This document shows, piece by piece, positions 17,517 to 29,157 of a stretch of 64,000 nt of DNA; positions within the stretch are counted from its first letter, which is position 1, and each line of letters starts with the position of its first letter. Source of the DNA: Acidobacteriota bacterium. Its GTDB lineage: Bacteria > Acidobacteriota > Terriglobia > Bryobacterales > Bryobacteraceae. The DNA lies in the NCBI GenBank assembly GCA_947470805.1, contig CANIVU010000022.1, forward strand, positions 1-64,000, written 5' to 3'. The notes under the pieces are model-generated. The model ran no database searches, was not told where the DNA came from, and worked only from the letters and a program-made list of their open reading frames with translations. A program made the position numbers and the translations under genes.

Positions 17517-19427
17517 ATGTTCACCCCACAATCCGACATTAATTCCGGCATGGCGATTACTCCCATGCAAATGTCCGGCGCGACGCTGCCGAACCCGCAG
17601 CCTTCGGCTCCAGGCCAGCCGGGCGCTGGCCCGCAAGTCGTTGCGCCTCCAGAACTTCCACGGAATCGGTCGTATGGCTGGGTGTGGCTGTTGGCGCTCG
17701 TCGTCGCGGCCGGCGCGGGCTACTGGACTTGGCAGAAACGCCAGGAGCAGGCCGCACAGGCGACTGTTGTCGCTGTTCGGACCGCTCCCGCCCAAACGGC
17801 CGCCCTTGCCAAGACTCTCCGGGTCACCGGCGTGACGGCGGCTGAAAAATATGTTTCCCTTATCGCGCCTTCTCTTCGTGGCGGGCGCACTGGCGGCGGT
17901 GGCACCGGCGGTGGCGGCGGCACGACGGGTGGCGGTGGCGGCAGAACCGCTACGGCTTCTACCAGCGGTGGCGGCAACTCCACTGGAGGCAGCTCCTCCG
18001 GCAGCTCCACAAGTTCCGCCAGCAGCACGCTGGCTTCGGCGGGCGCGGCTTTGGCCAGCACCTCCGGCGCAGCCTCCGGCGGTGGCGCCAGTGCAGGCGG
18101 TTCCGGCGATACGTTAGCCTCTTCGGCCGGCGCGGGTGGCGGCGCTACTCTTCGCTCGGCGCGTTCCGCCTCTACAGGTTCCTCTGGCCGTGCCACGACA
18201 ACGGCTGCGCGGTCTTCCCGCACGACCGCTTCCGGGTCCTCCACACTCGGTTCGGACGGCCTCGGTTCCACTTCCAGTTCCATTCCGGGTGGCGGTGGCG
18301 GTGGCGGAGGCGGCGGTGGCGGTGGCGGCATGACCGGTGGCCGCGGCGGCGATTTCATGATGCAGCTGCAGATGTTGGCGCCCAATGGATCCCGCGTTAC
18401 CAAAGGGGCAGAGGTTGCCGAGTTTGACCGCCAGTACATGTTGCTTCGCTTGGACGACTACAAAGCGAGCGTCGAGCAGTCGGAAAACTCCATGAAGGCG
18501 AGCATCGCCACGTTGGAAGTGACCCGCAAGTCCTACGAACAACAAATTCGCGCCGCGAAAAACCTGGTTGAGAAATCTGAACTCGACATGCGAACGCTCC
18601 CCGTCCGCAGTGCGATTGAATCGGAACGCCTCCGCCTCGCTCTCGAAGAGGCGAAGGCAAACCTGAAGCAACTGCAGGAAGCCGCCCGCTACGTCGACAT
18701 CGGCGAACGCGCCACCCTCAAGGGGACAGACCTGGAACTGCAGGCCACGAAACTGGAACTGCGGCGCGCCCAGGCCAACGCCGACCGTATGGTTATGAAG
18801 GCGCCCATGGACGGTTTGGTTGTCGTGCAGAATACTTTCCGCGGTGGCGATTTCGGTGCCATTCAGCAGGGTGATCAGATCCTCCCCGGCATGATGTTCA
18901 TGCAGGTTGTCGACCAGTCCTCGATGGTCATCAACGCCTCCGTCAACCAGGTTGACGTACAGAATATGCGTCTGGGCCAGAGGGCGAAGATCCGTTTCGA
19001 TGCCTTCCCGGGCCTTGAACTGCCCGGGCACGTCGTCACCATCGGCGCGATTACCAAATCCGCCGGAACACGTGGCGCCTTTAAGAAAGAAGTTGCCGTT
19101 CGTTTGCGACTCGATAAGCTCGATCCGCGAATCATTCCCGATCTCAGTGTCAGCGCCGACATCGTCCTGGACGAAGCCGACTCGGCTACGGTGGTCCCCG
19201 CCGAAGCCATTATGTCCGACGCTTCTGTCGCCGGCGCACAACCGAAACCCTACGTGATGGTCCGAGGCGCCAATGGCGCCTGGGTCCGTCGTGATGTGCA
19301 GGTGGGCCTCGTCAGCAACACCCATGCCGCGATCCGGGACGGCCTCAAGCCGGGCGAAGTGGTGGCCTTGGAGCCGCCCAACGTCGCCGCACCCGATAGC
19401 GATAAATCGCCAGCGAAATCGAGCTGA
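17517..19427 (+). CDS. HlyD/MacA-type periplasmic adaptor with a ~160-residue Gly/Ser-rich insertion (adaptor 1)
   Basis: The 636-residue protein starts at ATG 17517, nine bases after GAGGAG. One membrane segment (SYGWVWLLALVVAAGAGYW, residues 53-71) anchors it in the inner membrane. The lipoyl-like domain begins at EKYVSLIAPSLRG and resumes at LAPNGSRVTKGAEVAEFD. Between them residues ~120-280 are almost only Gly, Ser, Ala and Thr, with glycine runs (GGGGGGGGG). A helical hairpin (ENSMKASIATLEVTRKSYEQ) and a beta-barrel/membrane-proximal end follow (VVPAEAIMSDASV). It should link the inner-membrane transporter to TolC. It heads a five-gene operon. Confidence 0.8.
   Translation: MFTPQSDINSGMAITPMQMSGATLPNPQPSAPGQPGAGPQVVAPPELPRNRSYGWVWLLALVVAAGAGYWTWQKRQEQAAQATVVAVRTAPAQTAALAKTLRVTGVTAAEKYVSLIAPSLRGGRTGGGGTGGGGGTTGGGGGRTATASTSGGGNSTGGSSSGSSTSSASSTLASAGAALASTSGAASGGGASAGGSGDTLASSAGAGGGATLRSARSASTGSSGRATTTAARSSRTTASGSSTLGSDGLGSTSSSIPGGGGGGGGGGGGGGMTGGRGGDFMMQLQMLAPNGSRVTKGAEVAEFDRQYMLLRLDDYKASVEQSENSMKASIATLEVTRKSYEQQIRAAKNLVEKSELDMRTLPVRSAIESERLRLALEEAKANLKQLQEAARYVDIGERATLKGTDLELQATKLELRRAQANADRMVMKAPMDGLVVVQNTFRGGDFGAIQQGDQILPGMMFMQVVDQSSMVINASVNQVDVQNMRLGQRAKIRFDAFPGLELPGHVVTIGAITKSAGTRGAFKKEVAVRLRLDKLDPRIIPDLSVSADIVLDEADSATVVPAEAIMSDASVAGAQPKPYVMVRGANGAWVRRDVQVGLVSNTHAAIRDGLKPGEVVALEPPNVAAPDSDKSPAKSS
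17875..18355 (+). repeat. GGN-rich low-complexity tract coding for poly-Gly/Ser
   Basis: The DNA is dominated by imperfect GGC/GGT triplets (for example GGTGGCGGTGGCGGTGGCGG near 18290-18310) and Ser/Ala codons, with many closely spaced G runs. It is in frame in adaptor 1 and interrupts its lipoyl-like domain. Such tracts are prone to length change and could form G-quadruplexes. Confidence 0.7.
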
Positions 19428-19474
19428 CGTTCCCGTTCTCCCGCCTCCGTCTGAAAAACCTCTTTGGAAGGTGT

Positions 19475-20779
19475 ATGTCGAAAGATCTAAAACCCAAGGT
19501 CCGTCTGGGCCAGTCGGCATCCGGCAATCGCAAACGCGCCATCTTCATGGTGCTGACCATTGCCGCGCTCGCCGCCGGCGGCTACTCCGCTTATCGTTAC
19601 ACCGGCCAGACGAAAGTCGAAGTCCCGGTTGCACGCGTCCGCCAGAGTGAATTCGTCATCTCGGTCCGGACTCGCGGGGAGGTACGCAGTTCCCGGTCCG
19701 TGATTCTCTCCGCGCCGCAAATCCCCGACCCCCGTATCGTCATGCTCGCCGAATCCGGCAAGCCGATCCGGAAGGGCGAAACGGTGATTGAGTTCGACGC
19801 CGCCCAGCAGGAACAGTACTACCTCGATCGCGCCACCTCCGTCCGTACCGTGGACAAGGAAATTGTCCAGATGCAGGCCTCCCACCGCATCACCAAGGAA
19901 ATGGACGCGATGAACCAGATGACGGCCGGCTACAATGTCGACCGTGCCAAGCTGGAAGCGTCCAAAGCTGAAATCCTCTCCGACATCGAAGGCAAAAAGA
20001 ACCGCATCGACGTTGGTACCGCCGAAGGCGATCTCGATCAGGTCAACGTCACCGTCAAGGCGCACAAGACCACGCAGCAGGCCGATCTCGACCGTCTCGA
20101 CAACAAAAAGGATAAGACCGTCCGCGACGTCGAACGCGCCAAAGGCTACCTCTCGCGCATGAAGATCGTCGCCCCCATGGACGGAATCGTCAACGTGCTG
20201 CCCAACACCCGCACGCAGGGTTCGTTCGGTTCCACCCCGCCGCCGTTTAAGGAAGGTGACCGCGCCTGGACCGGCGCCGCCATCGCCGAAATCCCCGATC
20301 TCTCCCAGATGCGCGTCGAACTGAAGCTCGACGAAGTCGACCGCGGAAAGCTCCAACTCGGCCAGGCGCTCCGCGTCCGCGTCGATGCCATTCCGGAAGT
20401 GGAATTCACAGCGACGCTTGACTGGATCTCCCCCATCGCCGCCGTGATCTTCAAAGGCATGGGCCTTACCGAAAAGACCTTCCCCGCGCGCGCCACGCTC
20501 GCCAAGGTCGATCCCCGTCTCCGTCCGGGCATGAGCTGCAGCTCGGAAATTATCATCGAAAGCGAGCCCAACTCGCTGCTCATCCCCGCGCGCGCCAGCT
20601 TTATGAACAAAGGCAAGCCCGCCGTTTGGGTGCAGAAGGGCGAGGGCTTTGAAATTCGCCAGATCGAAGTGGGCAAACGCAACGATGCCGACATCGTCGT
20701 CACCCGCGGGCTCAAGGCCGGCGAAGTGATCGCGATGGAAGATCCCAACGAAGTCGCCAAACGCGCTAAGAAGCTGTAG
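19475..20779 (+). CDS. HlyD/MacA-type periplasmic adaptor (adaptor 2)
   Basis: The 434-residue protein starts at ATG 19475 behind GGAAGG. It has an N-terminal membrane segment (AIFMVLTIAALAAGGYSAY), a lipoyl-like start (VISVRTRGEVRSSRSVILSAP), a long coiled hairpin rich in Lys/Glu/Asp around residues 120-230, the MKIVAPMDGIVNVLPN return strand, and a barrel plus membrane-proximal domain ending LKAGEVIAMEDPN. Unlike its neighbours it has no glycine-rich insertion. The gap to the next adaptor is only eight bases. Having several adaptors suggests a mixed adaptor ring or alternative partners for the single permease. Confidence 0.8.
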   Translation: MSKDLKPKVRLGQSASGNRKRAIFMVLTIAALAAGGYSAYRYTGQTKVEVPVARVRQSEFVISVRTRGEVRSSRSVILSAPQIPDPRIVMLAESGKPIRKGETVIEFDAAQQEQYYLDRATSVRTVDKEIVQMQASHRITKEMDAMNQMTAGYNVDRAKLEASKAEILSDIEGKKNRIDVGTAEGDLDQVNVTVKAHKTTQQADLDRLDNKKDKTVRDVERAKGYLSRMKIVAPMDGIVNVLPNTRTQGSFGSTPPPFKEGDRAWTGAAIAEIPDLSQMRVELKLDEVDRGKLQLGQALRVRVDAIPEVEFTATLDWISPIAAVIFKGMGLTEKTFPARATLAKVDPRLRPGMSCSSEIIIESEPNSLLIPARASFMNKGKPAVWVQKGEGFEIRQIEVGKRNDADIVVTRGLKAGEVIAMEDPNEVAKRAKKL

Positions 20780-20787
20780 GAATCCGC

Positions 20788-22821
20788 ATGAAAAAAGTCA
20801 TTATCCGCCTGGTCATTCTCAGCATCGTTCTGGGTGCTGCCTACGGCGCCTACAAGTACATTCCGCAAATCACCGCGGAGCGCCAGCAGTCCATCGCCAC
20901 CGCCAAAGTCCAACAGGGTGAGGTCGTCGTTCGCACCTTCGCCCGCGGGGAACTGCGCGCCGTCCGTTCGGCCACGCTCACCGCGCCGAACCTCTTCGGC
21001 ACCGTGCAGGTCACCAAGCTCGCCGAAATCGGTTCGTTCGCCCGGGAAAAAGATCTGGTCATCGAATTCGACGATGCCGAACTGGTCTCGAGCGTCGAAG
21101 AAAAGCAGCTCGAAATCGATCAGATCGACGAGCAGTACAAGAAGTCCGAAGCTGATCTCGCCATCCGCAACAATCAGGATCAGGTGGAACTCCTCCGCGC
21201 CCGTTATTCGGTGCGCCGTTCGGAACTGGAAGTTAAGCGCAACGAACTGCTCTCGCCCATCGATCAGAAGAAGAACCAGCTGAACCTCGAAGAAGCCAAA
21301 CGCCGCCTGAGCCAGTTGCAGAGCGACATCAAGTCCCGCCAGGAACAGGCTGAAGCAGAACTCGCCGTCCTCCGGGAACGGAAGCAAAAAGCACTGCTCG
21401 AAATGGCGCGTGCTAAGAGCCGCCTCAATCAGGTGAAGGTCCTCGCGCCGATGAGCGGTCTCGTCGCCGTTCGCCAGAACTCCTCCAGCCGCATGGGTTT
21501 CGGTTTCGACGTTCCCGATATTCGCGAAGGTGACCAGGTTCAACCCGGTATGCCGATCGCCGACGTGCTCGATCTCTCCGAACTGGAAGTCGTCGCCCGC
21601 GTCGGTGAACTCGACCGCGCCAACCTCAGCGAAAACCAGGAAGTCATCCTGGGTCTCGACGCCGTGCCCAACGAACGGTTCCGCGGCCACATCAAGACGA
21701 TGTCGTCTACCGCCAGCGCCAGCGTCATGTCGTCGGATCCCGCCAAGAAGTTTGACGTGGTCTTCACCATCGACATGAAGGAACTTCTGGCCAAACTCGG
21801 CGCCAAGCCCGATCAGATTCAACGCATCATGGCCACCGCCGAAGCCAACCGCAAGAAGCCCCCGGTTGCCTCAATGGCTTTCGGCGGCGGAATGCCCGGC
21901 CTGCCCGGAATGGGTGCAATGGGCGGCGGTGCAATGGGTGGCGGTGCAATGGGTGGCGGTGCAATGGGCGGCGGGATGCCCGGCGGTATGGGTGGTGGCG
22001 CCATGGGTGGCGCAATGGGTGGTGGCATGCCCGGTGGCGGTGATGCCGCCGCGGCCGGCGGCGGACAGCGTGGCGGCGGAGCCCGTGGTGGTATGGGTGG
22101 CGCCGCAATGTCCGGCATGTCCGATGTCGATCGCACCAAGATGCGGGAAGCCATGCAAGCTGCGCTCAAGGGCCGCAGCATGCAGGACCTCTCCGCCGAA
22201 GAACGCACTAAGATTATGCAGGACGTGATGGCCAAGATGGGCCGTACTCCTGGCGCGGGCCGTCCGGCCGGCGCGAAACCCGATCCCTCGAAACCCGACG
22301 CGGCCAAGCCCGAAGTCGCCGCCGGCGGCGAAGGTGCCCCACGGCGCCGTCGCGGTGAAGGTGGCGGCGGTCCCGGTGGCGGCGCGCCCGGCGGTATGGG
22401 CGCCATGTTCGGCATGGGTGGCGGCACCGGTCGCTTTACCGAAGCCGACATGAAGAACGCCAAACTGCCTCCCCCGCCCGATCAGGACTCCAACCTCGAT
22501 GTCCTGCTCCGGCCCGGCCTGCTGGCTGACGTCGAAATCATCGTCGAAAAAATTCCCAACGCCGTTCACATCCCCGCCCAGGCCGTCTTTGAGAAGGAAG
22601 GCAAGCTGGTCGTCTATGTGAAGGAAGGCGAGAAGTTTGTTGCCCGTCCCATCAAAATCGGGCGCCGCAGCGAATCCACTCTGGTCGTCGCCGAAGGCCT
22701 GAAATCCGGCGAAATCATCGCCATGGCCAACCCCGAAGCCAAGCCCGGCACCAAGCAGAAGAGCGAAGACAAGGGCGGCTCCAGCAGCCCCATGAACGCC
22801 CTGCCTGGCGGGAAGTCGTAA
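20788..22821 (+). CDS. HlyD/MacA-type periplasmic adaptor with Gly/Met-rich insertions (adaptor 3)
   Basis: The 677-residue protein starts at ATG 20788 behind AGGAA. It has an N-terminal membrane segment (VIIRLVILSIVLGAAYGAY), a lipoyl-like start (VVVRTFARGELRAVRSATL), a long coiled hairpin (residues ~95-210), VKVLAPMSGLVAVRQN, and a barrel domain. Two low-complexity blocks interrupt the C-terminal half: residues ~365-440 are repeats such as GGGAMGGGAMGGG with MPGG units, and ~515-550 are Gly/Pro-rich. The remainder (NAVHIPAQAVFEKEGKLVVYVKEG) is the membrane-proximal domain. Methionine-rich repeats raise the possibility of metal (Cu/Ag) binding, as in CusB-type adaptors, but this is inference. 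Confidence 0.78.
   Translation: MKKVIIRLVILSIVLGAAYGAYKYIPQITAERQQSIATAKVQQGEVVVRTFARGELRAVRSATLTAPNLFGTVQVTKLAEIGSFAREKDLVIEFDDAELVSSVEEKQLEIDQIDEQYKKSEADLAIRNNQDQVELLRARYSVRRSELEVKRNELLSPIDQKKNQLNLEEAKRRLSQLQSDIKSRQEQAEAELAVLRERKQKALLEMARAKSRLNQVKVLAPMSGLVAVRQNSSSRMGFGFDVPDIREGDQVQPGMPIADVLDLSELEVVARVGELDRANLSENQEVILGLDAVPNERFRGHIKTMSSTASASVMSSDPAKKFDVVFTIDMKELLAKLGAKPDQIQRIMATAEANRKKPPVASMAFGGGMPGLPGMGAMGGGAMGGGAMGGGAMGGGMPGGMGGGAMGGAMGGGMPGGGDAAAAGGGQRGGGARGGMGGAAMSGMSDVDRTKMREAMQAALKGRSMQDLSAEERTKIMQDVMAKMGRTPGAGRPAGAKPDPSKPDAAKPEVAAGGEGAPRRRRGEGGGGPGGGAPGGMGAMFGMGGGTGRFTEADMKNAKLPPPPDQDSNLDVLLRPGLLADVEIIVEKIPNAVHIPAQAVFEKEGKLVVYVKEGEKFVARPIKIGRRSESTLVVAEGLKSGEIIAMANPEAKPGTKQKSEDKGGSSSPMNALPGGKS
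21913..21972 (+). repeat. Four tandem 15-bp units in the adaptor 3 gene
   Basis: The unit GGTGCAATGGGCGGC is present four times without gaps, with a single C/T change in units 2 and 3. It encodes the repeat GAMGG. Related but less regular Gly/Met codons continue to about 22110. Confidence 0.85.
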
Positions 22822-22854
22822 TTTAAGAAGAAGATCTGAGGAGCCTGAACAGAA

Positions 22855-24108
22855 ATGTCGATGCTTGCCGACATCATCCCTGAGATAAAAATGGGGTTGA
22901 GCAGCTTGTTAGTACACAAGCTGCGTAGTTTGCTGACCATGTTGGGTATGATCTTCGGCGTCGGCGCCGTGGTGGCGATGTTGTCCATCACCGAAGGCGC
23001 GCAGAAGGAAATGATGAGCTACATCGATCTCCTCGGTGTGAACAATATCATCATCGAAGCCAAGGAGGCCGTTGACCGCAACGAACTCCAGGCCCGCCGC
23101 GCCATCTCGCCCGGCATGTCCTTCCGCGACTTCCGCTCCATTACGGAAAACGTTCAGGGCATCGAGCACCTCACCCCCCGGAAGCGTTTCAAGCCGCAAA
23201 AGGTACTTCCAAAGACCGGCGCCGAACCACCCATCCTCATTGGTGTTCTGCCCAACTACATGGCTATCAACAGCCTCCGGGTCATGGAAGGCCGCTTCTT
23301 CAACGACGAAGATAATGATCGGTCCAACCCCGTCTGCGTCCTCGGCGAAGCCGCCAAGGTAAACCTGCTCGGGTTCGATCCGGCAGTCGGTAAGTTCGTC
23401 AAGATCAACGACACCTGGCTGCAGGTCGTCGGCGTCCTCGCCCCCCAGGCCACCGCCGATTCAGTCGAAGGTCTAGAAGTTGCCAGTGGTAATAACCTCG
23501 TCATCGCCCCGCTCAACACCGTCATGCGCCGCTTCGAGGATTCAAACTCCTACCTCAAAGACGAAATCGACGGCATGTACATCCGCGTGAAGAACGGCAC
23601 GGACTCGATCGAAACGTCCAACATCATCAACGCCATCCTCACCGCCACCCACAAGGACGCCGGCGATTTCGCCATCACCGTCCCCGCCGGCCTGCTGGAA
23701 CAGCGCCGCCGCACCGGGTTTATTTTCAACATCGTCATGATCTGTATCGCCGGCATTTCGCTGCTCGTCGGCGGCATCGGCATCATGAACATCATGCTCG
23801 CTACCGTTCTCGAACGTACTCGGGAAATCGGTATCCGCCGCGCCATCGGCGCCAAGCAGAAGGACATCATCCGGCAGTTCCTTACCGAAGCCGTTCTGAT
23901 CTCCATCATGGGCGGACTGCTCGGCATTATCTTTGGCGTCACTTTGGCGCACATCATCGCCTCGGCCGCTGGCTGGTCCACCGTTGTGACCACCGGGTCT
24001 ATCGCCGTCGCCTTCGGTGTCTCCTGCGGCATCGGGCTGGTATTCGGTATCTATCCCGCCATGCAAGCCGCCCGCCTCGATCCGATCGAAGCGATCCGTT
24101 ACGAATAA
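22855..24108 (+). CDS. MacB-type ABC transporter permease without fused ATPase
   Basis: The 417-residue protein has the MacB/FtsX layout: one N-terminal membrane helix (LRSLLTMLGMIFGVGAVVAML, residues ~24-44), a large periplasmic domain, and three C-terminal helices, the first being FNIVMICIAGISLLVGGIGIMNIM. The motif LERTREIGIRRAIGAKQKDI is the classic cytoplasmic coupling helix that contacts the ATPase. Full-length MacB has an N-terminal ATPase domain and LolC/E-type systems a separate one; neither is present here. GAGGAG lies upstream of the ATG. It should work with the adaptors encoded before it and the TolC protein after it. Confidence 0.88.
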   Translation: MSMLADIIPEIKMGLSSLLVHKLRSLLTMLGMIFGVGAVVAMLSITEGAQKEMMSYIDLLGVNNIIIEAKEAVDRNELQARRAISPGMSFRDFRSITENVQGIEHLTPRKRFKPQKVLPKTGAEPPILIGVLPNYMAINSLRVMEGRFFNDEDNDRSNPVCVLGEAAKVNLLGFDPAVGKFVKINDTWLQVVGVLAPQATADSVEGLEVASGNNLVIAPLNTVMRRFEDSNSYLKDEIDGMYIRVKNGTDSIETSNIINAILTATHKDAGDFAITVPAGLLEQRRRTGFIFNIVMICIAGISLLVGGIGIMNIMLATVLERTREIGIRRAIGAKQKDIIRQFLTEAVLISIMGGLLGIIFGVTLAHIIASAAGWSTVVTTGSIAVAFGVSCGIGLVFGIYPAMQAARLDPIEAIRYE

Positions 24109-24128
24109 CAACGAGAAGAATCTCCACA

Positions 24129-25871
24129 ATGAAATCGCAACGCCAATTGCTCTCAATGGCACTCTCCCTCTTCGTGTGCCAGTCTTCCTTCGCATGGCAG
24201 GCGCCAGCGCCCTCGCCGGCCCCGGCCAGCGCCCCCGTCGGCGTCATCCCTGCCCAGGAGCGGGCCTTCACCCATACCAATAAGAAGGATCCCGATCTTC
24301 TCGATTCCCCCTTCTTCCCCAAGCAGAGCTGGTTCAAACGCCACTTTGCCGAACCGATGCCCAAGGTCGATCTGCGCGGCGTCACCAAGTTCGATGATTA
24401 CGTCGTCGACGGCAAGCTGGAACTATCTCTCCGCAGTTATCTCCAACTCGTCCTCGCCAATAACGTCGACATCGACGTCCAGCGCCTGAACGTCGAAATC
24501 ACGCGCAACGCCATCACACGCGCCTACGCTCCCTTCGATCCGTTCTTCACCGGCAGCTTCACCTCCACCCGCACCAAGACGCAGTCCACCAGCTCTCTCG
24601 AAGGCGCCCAGACGCTGAACCAATTGGTGCAGCCGATGAACTTCGCCTACACCCAGACGCTCGACAACGGCTTGCAGTACACCGCCGGCTTCAACGCCAA
24701 TAAGACCTCCACGAACAACTCGTTCAGCTTCTTCAATCCCGCCCTCAACGCGCAGATGTCGGCCAGCTTCGTCATGCCGCTGCTTCGCAACCGGGGCCGG
24801 GAAGTGAACCGCCTGCCGATTACCATCGCGCGCAGCCGCCTGGAAATCAGCAGCCAGAACTTCCTCAACACCCTCCTCACGCTCATCTCCAACGCCGAAA
24901 ACGCCTACTGGGATCTCCTCGGTGGCCGCGAAACTTTGCGCGTGCAGGAGAAGGCGCTCGAGCTCTCCGCCGAAGCGCTGAAGCGCTCGAAGAAGGAACT
25001 CGAACTCGGAGCCATTAGCCCGCTCGATATCTACCAGCCGGAAGCCAACTACGCTACCGCCGAAATTCAGGTGCTTCAGGCCCGCTACCGCCTCCAGCAG
25101 TTTGAAGATTCGCTTCGCCGCCAGATGGGTGCCGACTTGGATGCCAAGTATCGCAATATGCCCATCACGCTCACCGAAACGCCGCTGCCTCCCAACAGCA
25201 CGATGGAGATCGACCGCGAATCTTCCGTCTCCAAGGCGCTCGGTCTGCGGCCCGACCTGAAAGCTCTCGTCGAAGAGATCAAGACCGACGACCTCTCGCT
25301 CAAACAGGCCTCTAACGCTCTCCGCCCCGATCTCGGCCTCCGTGGCAGCTACACCTCCACCGGCCGCGGTGGTGACTTCTTCAATCGCGTCGGCAACAAC
25401 GTCACCGTCGTCCGCGGTGGCTTCCCCGACGCTCTCGATCAGGTCTTCGGCTTCAACTTCCCCATCTATCAGTTCGGCCTCACTCTCCGCCTCCCGATCC
25501 GGGACCGCGGCGCCGCCGCCAACTATGCCGACGCCGTTCTCGCCAAGCGCCAGGACGTGCTCAATCGCCGCAGCGTGGAACAGACCATCCGTCAGCAGGT
25601 CCTCAACGCCGTCAGCCAAGTCGAGTCCTCCAAGGCCTCCGTCAAACTCGCCGCCGTCGCCCGCGACCTCGCCCAGAAGCAGCTCGACGCCGAACAGAAG
25701 AAGTACGACCTCGGCACCTCGGTCATCTTCTTCGTGCTCGACGCGCAGACACGCCTCGTCAACGCCGAAGCGCAGCTGGTCAACACCACCATCCAGTACC
25801 GCCGCAACCAGATCAACCTGCTCCGCGTGACCGGTGATCTCCTGCAAGACCGCGGTATCCAAGTCCAGTAA
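24129..25871 (+). CDS. TolC-family outer-membrane efflux channel
   Basis: The 580-residue protein has a signal peptide (QLLSMALSLFVCQSSFA) and then two homologous halves typical of the OEP fold, each a long pair of helices separated by beta strands. The first helical pair includes RLEISSQNFLNTLLTLISNAENAYW and the second RSVEQTIRQQVLNAVSQVESSKAS; YDLGTSVIFFVLDAQTRLVNAE is a typical OEP ending. It is the outer-membrane exit duct of the five-gene export system. The gene ends 10 bp from the convergent kdsA. Confidence 0.88.
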   Translation: MKSQRQLLSMALSLFVCQSSFAWQAPAPSPAPASAPVGVIPAQERAFTHTNKKDPDLLDSPFFPKQSWFKRHFAEPMPKVDLRGVTKFDDYVVDGKLELSLRSYLQLVLANNVDIDVQRLNVEITRNAITRAYAPFDPFFTGSFTSTRTKTQSTSSLEGAQTLNQLVQPMNFAYTQTLDNGLQYTAGFNANKTSTNNSFSFFNPALNAQMSASFVMPLLRNRGREVNRLPITIARSRLEISSQNFLNTLLTLISNAENAYWDLLGGRETLRVQEKALELSAEALKRSKKELELGAISPLDIYQPEANYATAEIQVLQARYRLQQFEDSLRRQMGADLDAKYRNMPITLTETPLPPNSTMEIDRESSVSKALGLRPDLKALVEEIKTDDLSLKQASNALRPDLGLRGSYTSTGRGGDFFNRVGNNVTVVRGGFPDALDQVFGFNFPIYQFGLTLRLPIRDRGAAANYADAVLAKRQDVLNRRSVEQTIRQQVLNAVSQVESSKASVKLAAVARDLAQKQLDAEQKKYDLGTSVIFFVLDAQTRLVNAEAQLVNTTIQYRRNQINLLRVTGDLLQDRGIQVQ

Positions 25872-25881
25872 CTCGAAGAAC

Positions 25882-29052
<3,171 letters not shown>

Positions 29053-29092
29053 GAGAGGTTCGTTACATCACTCAGGAACGGGGCAAAATGGG

Positions 29093-29108
29093 CTATGAAA
29101 ATTCATAG
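29093..29108. promoter_or_regulatory. Inverted repeat in the kdsB / VWFA divergent region
   Basis: CTATGAA (29093-29099) and TTCATAG (29102-29108) form a perfect 7-bp inverted repeat with an AA spacer. It sits between the divergent kdsB and VWFA genes, 50 bp before the VWFA start, in an AT-rich patch. It may be an operator; the regulator is unknown. Confidence 0.3.
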
Positions 29109-29157
29109 GCGTGATATCATTTGGTTAGATTTCAGCCGAGAGAGGTCCACTCTGGCC

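Noticed and set aside
17875-18355. Glycine-codon repeats considered as a CRISPR or satellite array
   Set aside because: Units are in-frame triplets without unique spacers and lie inside a coding gene.
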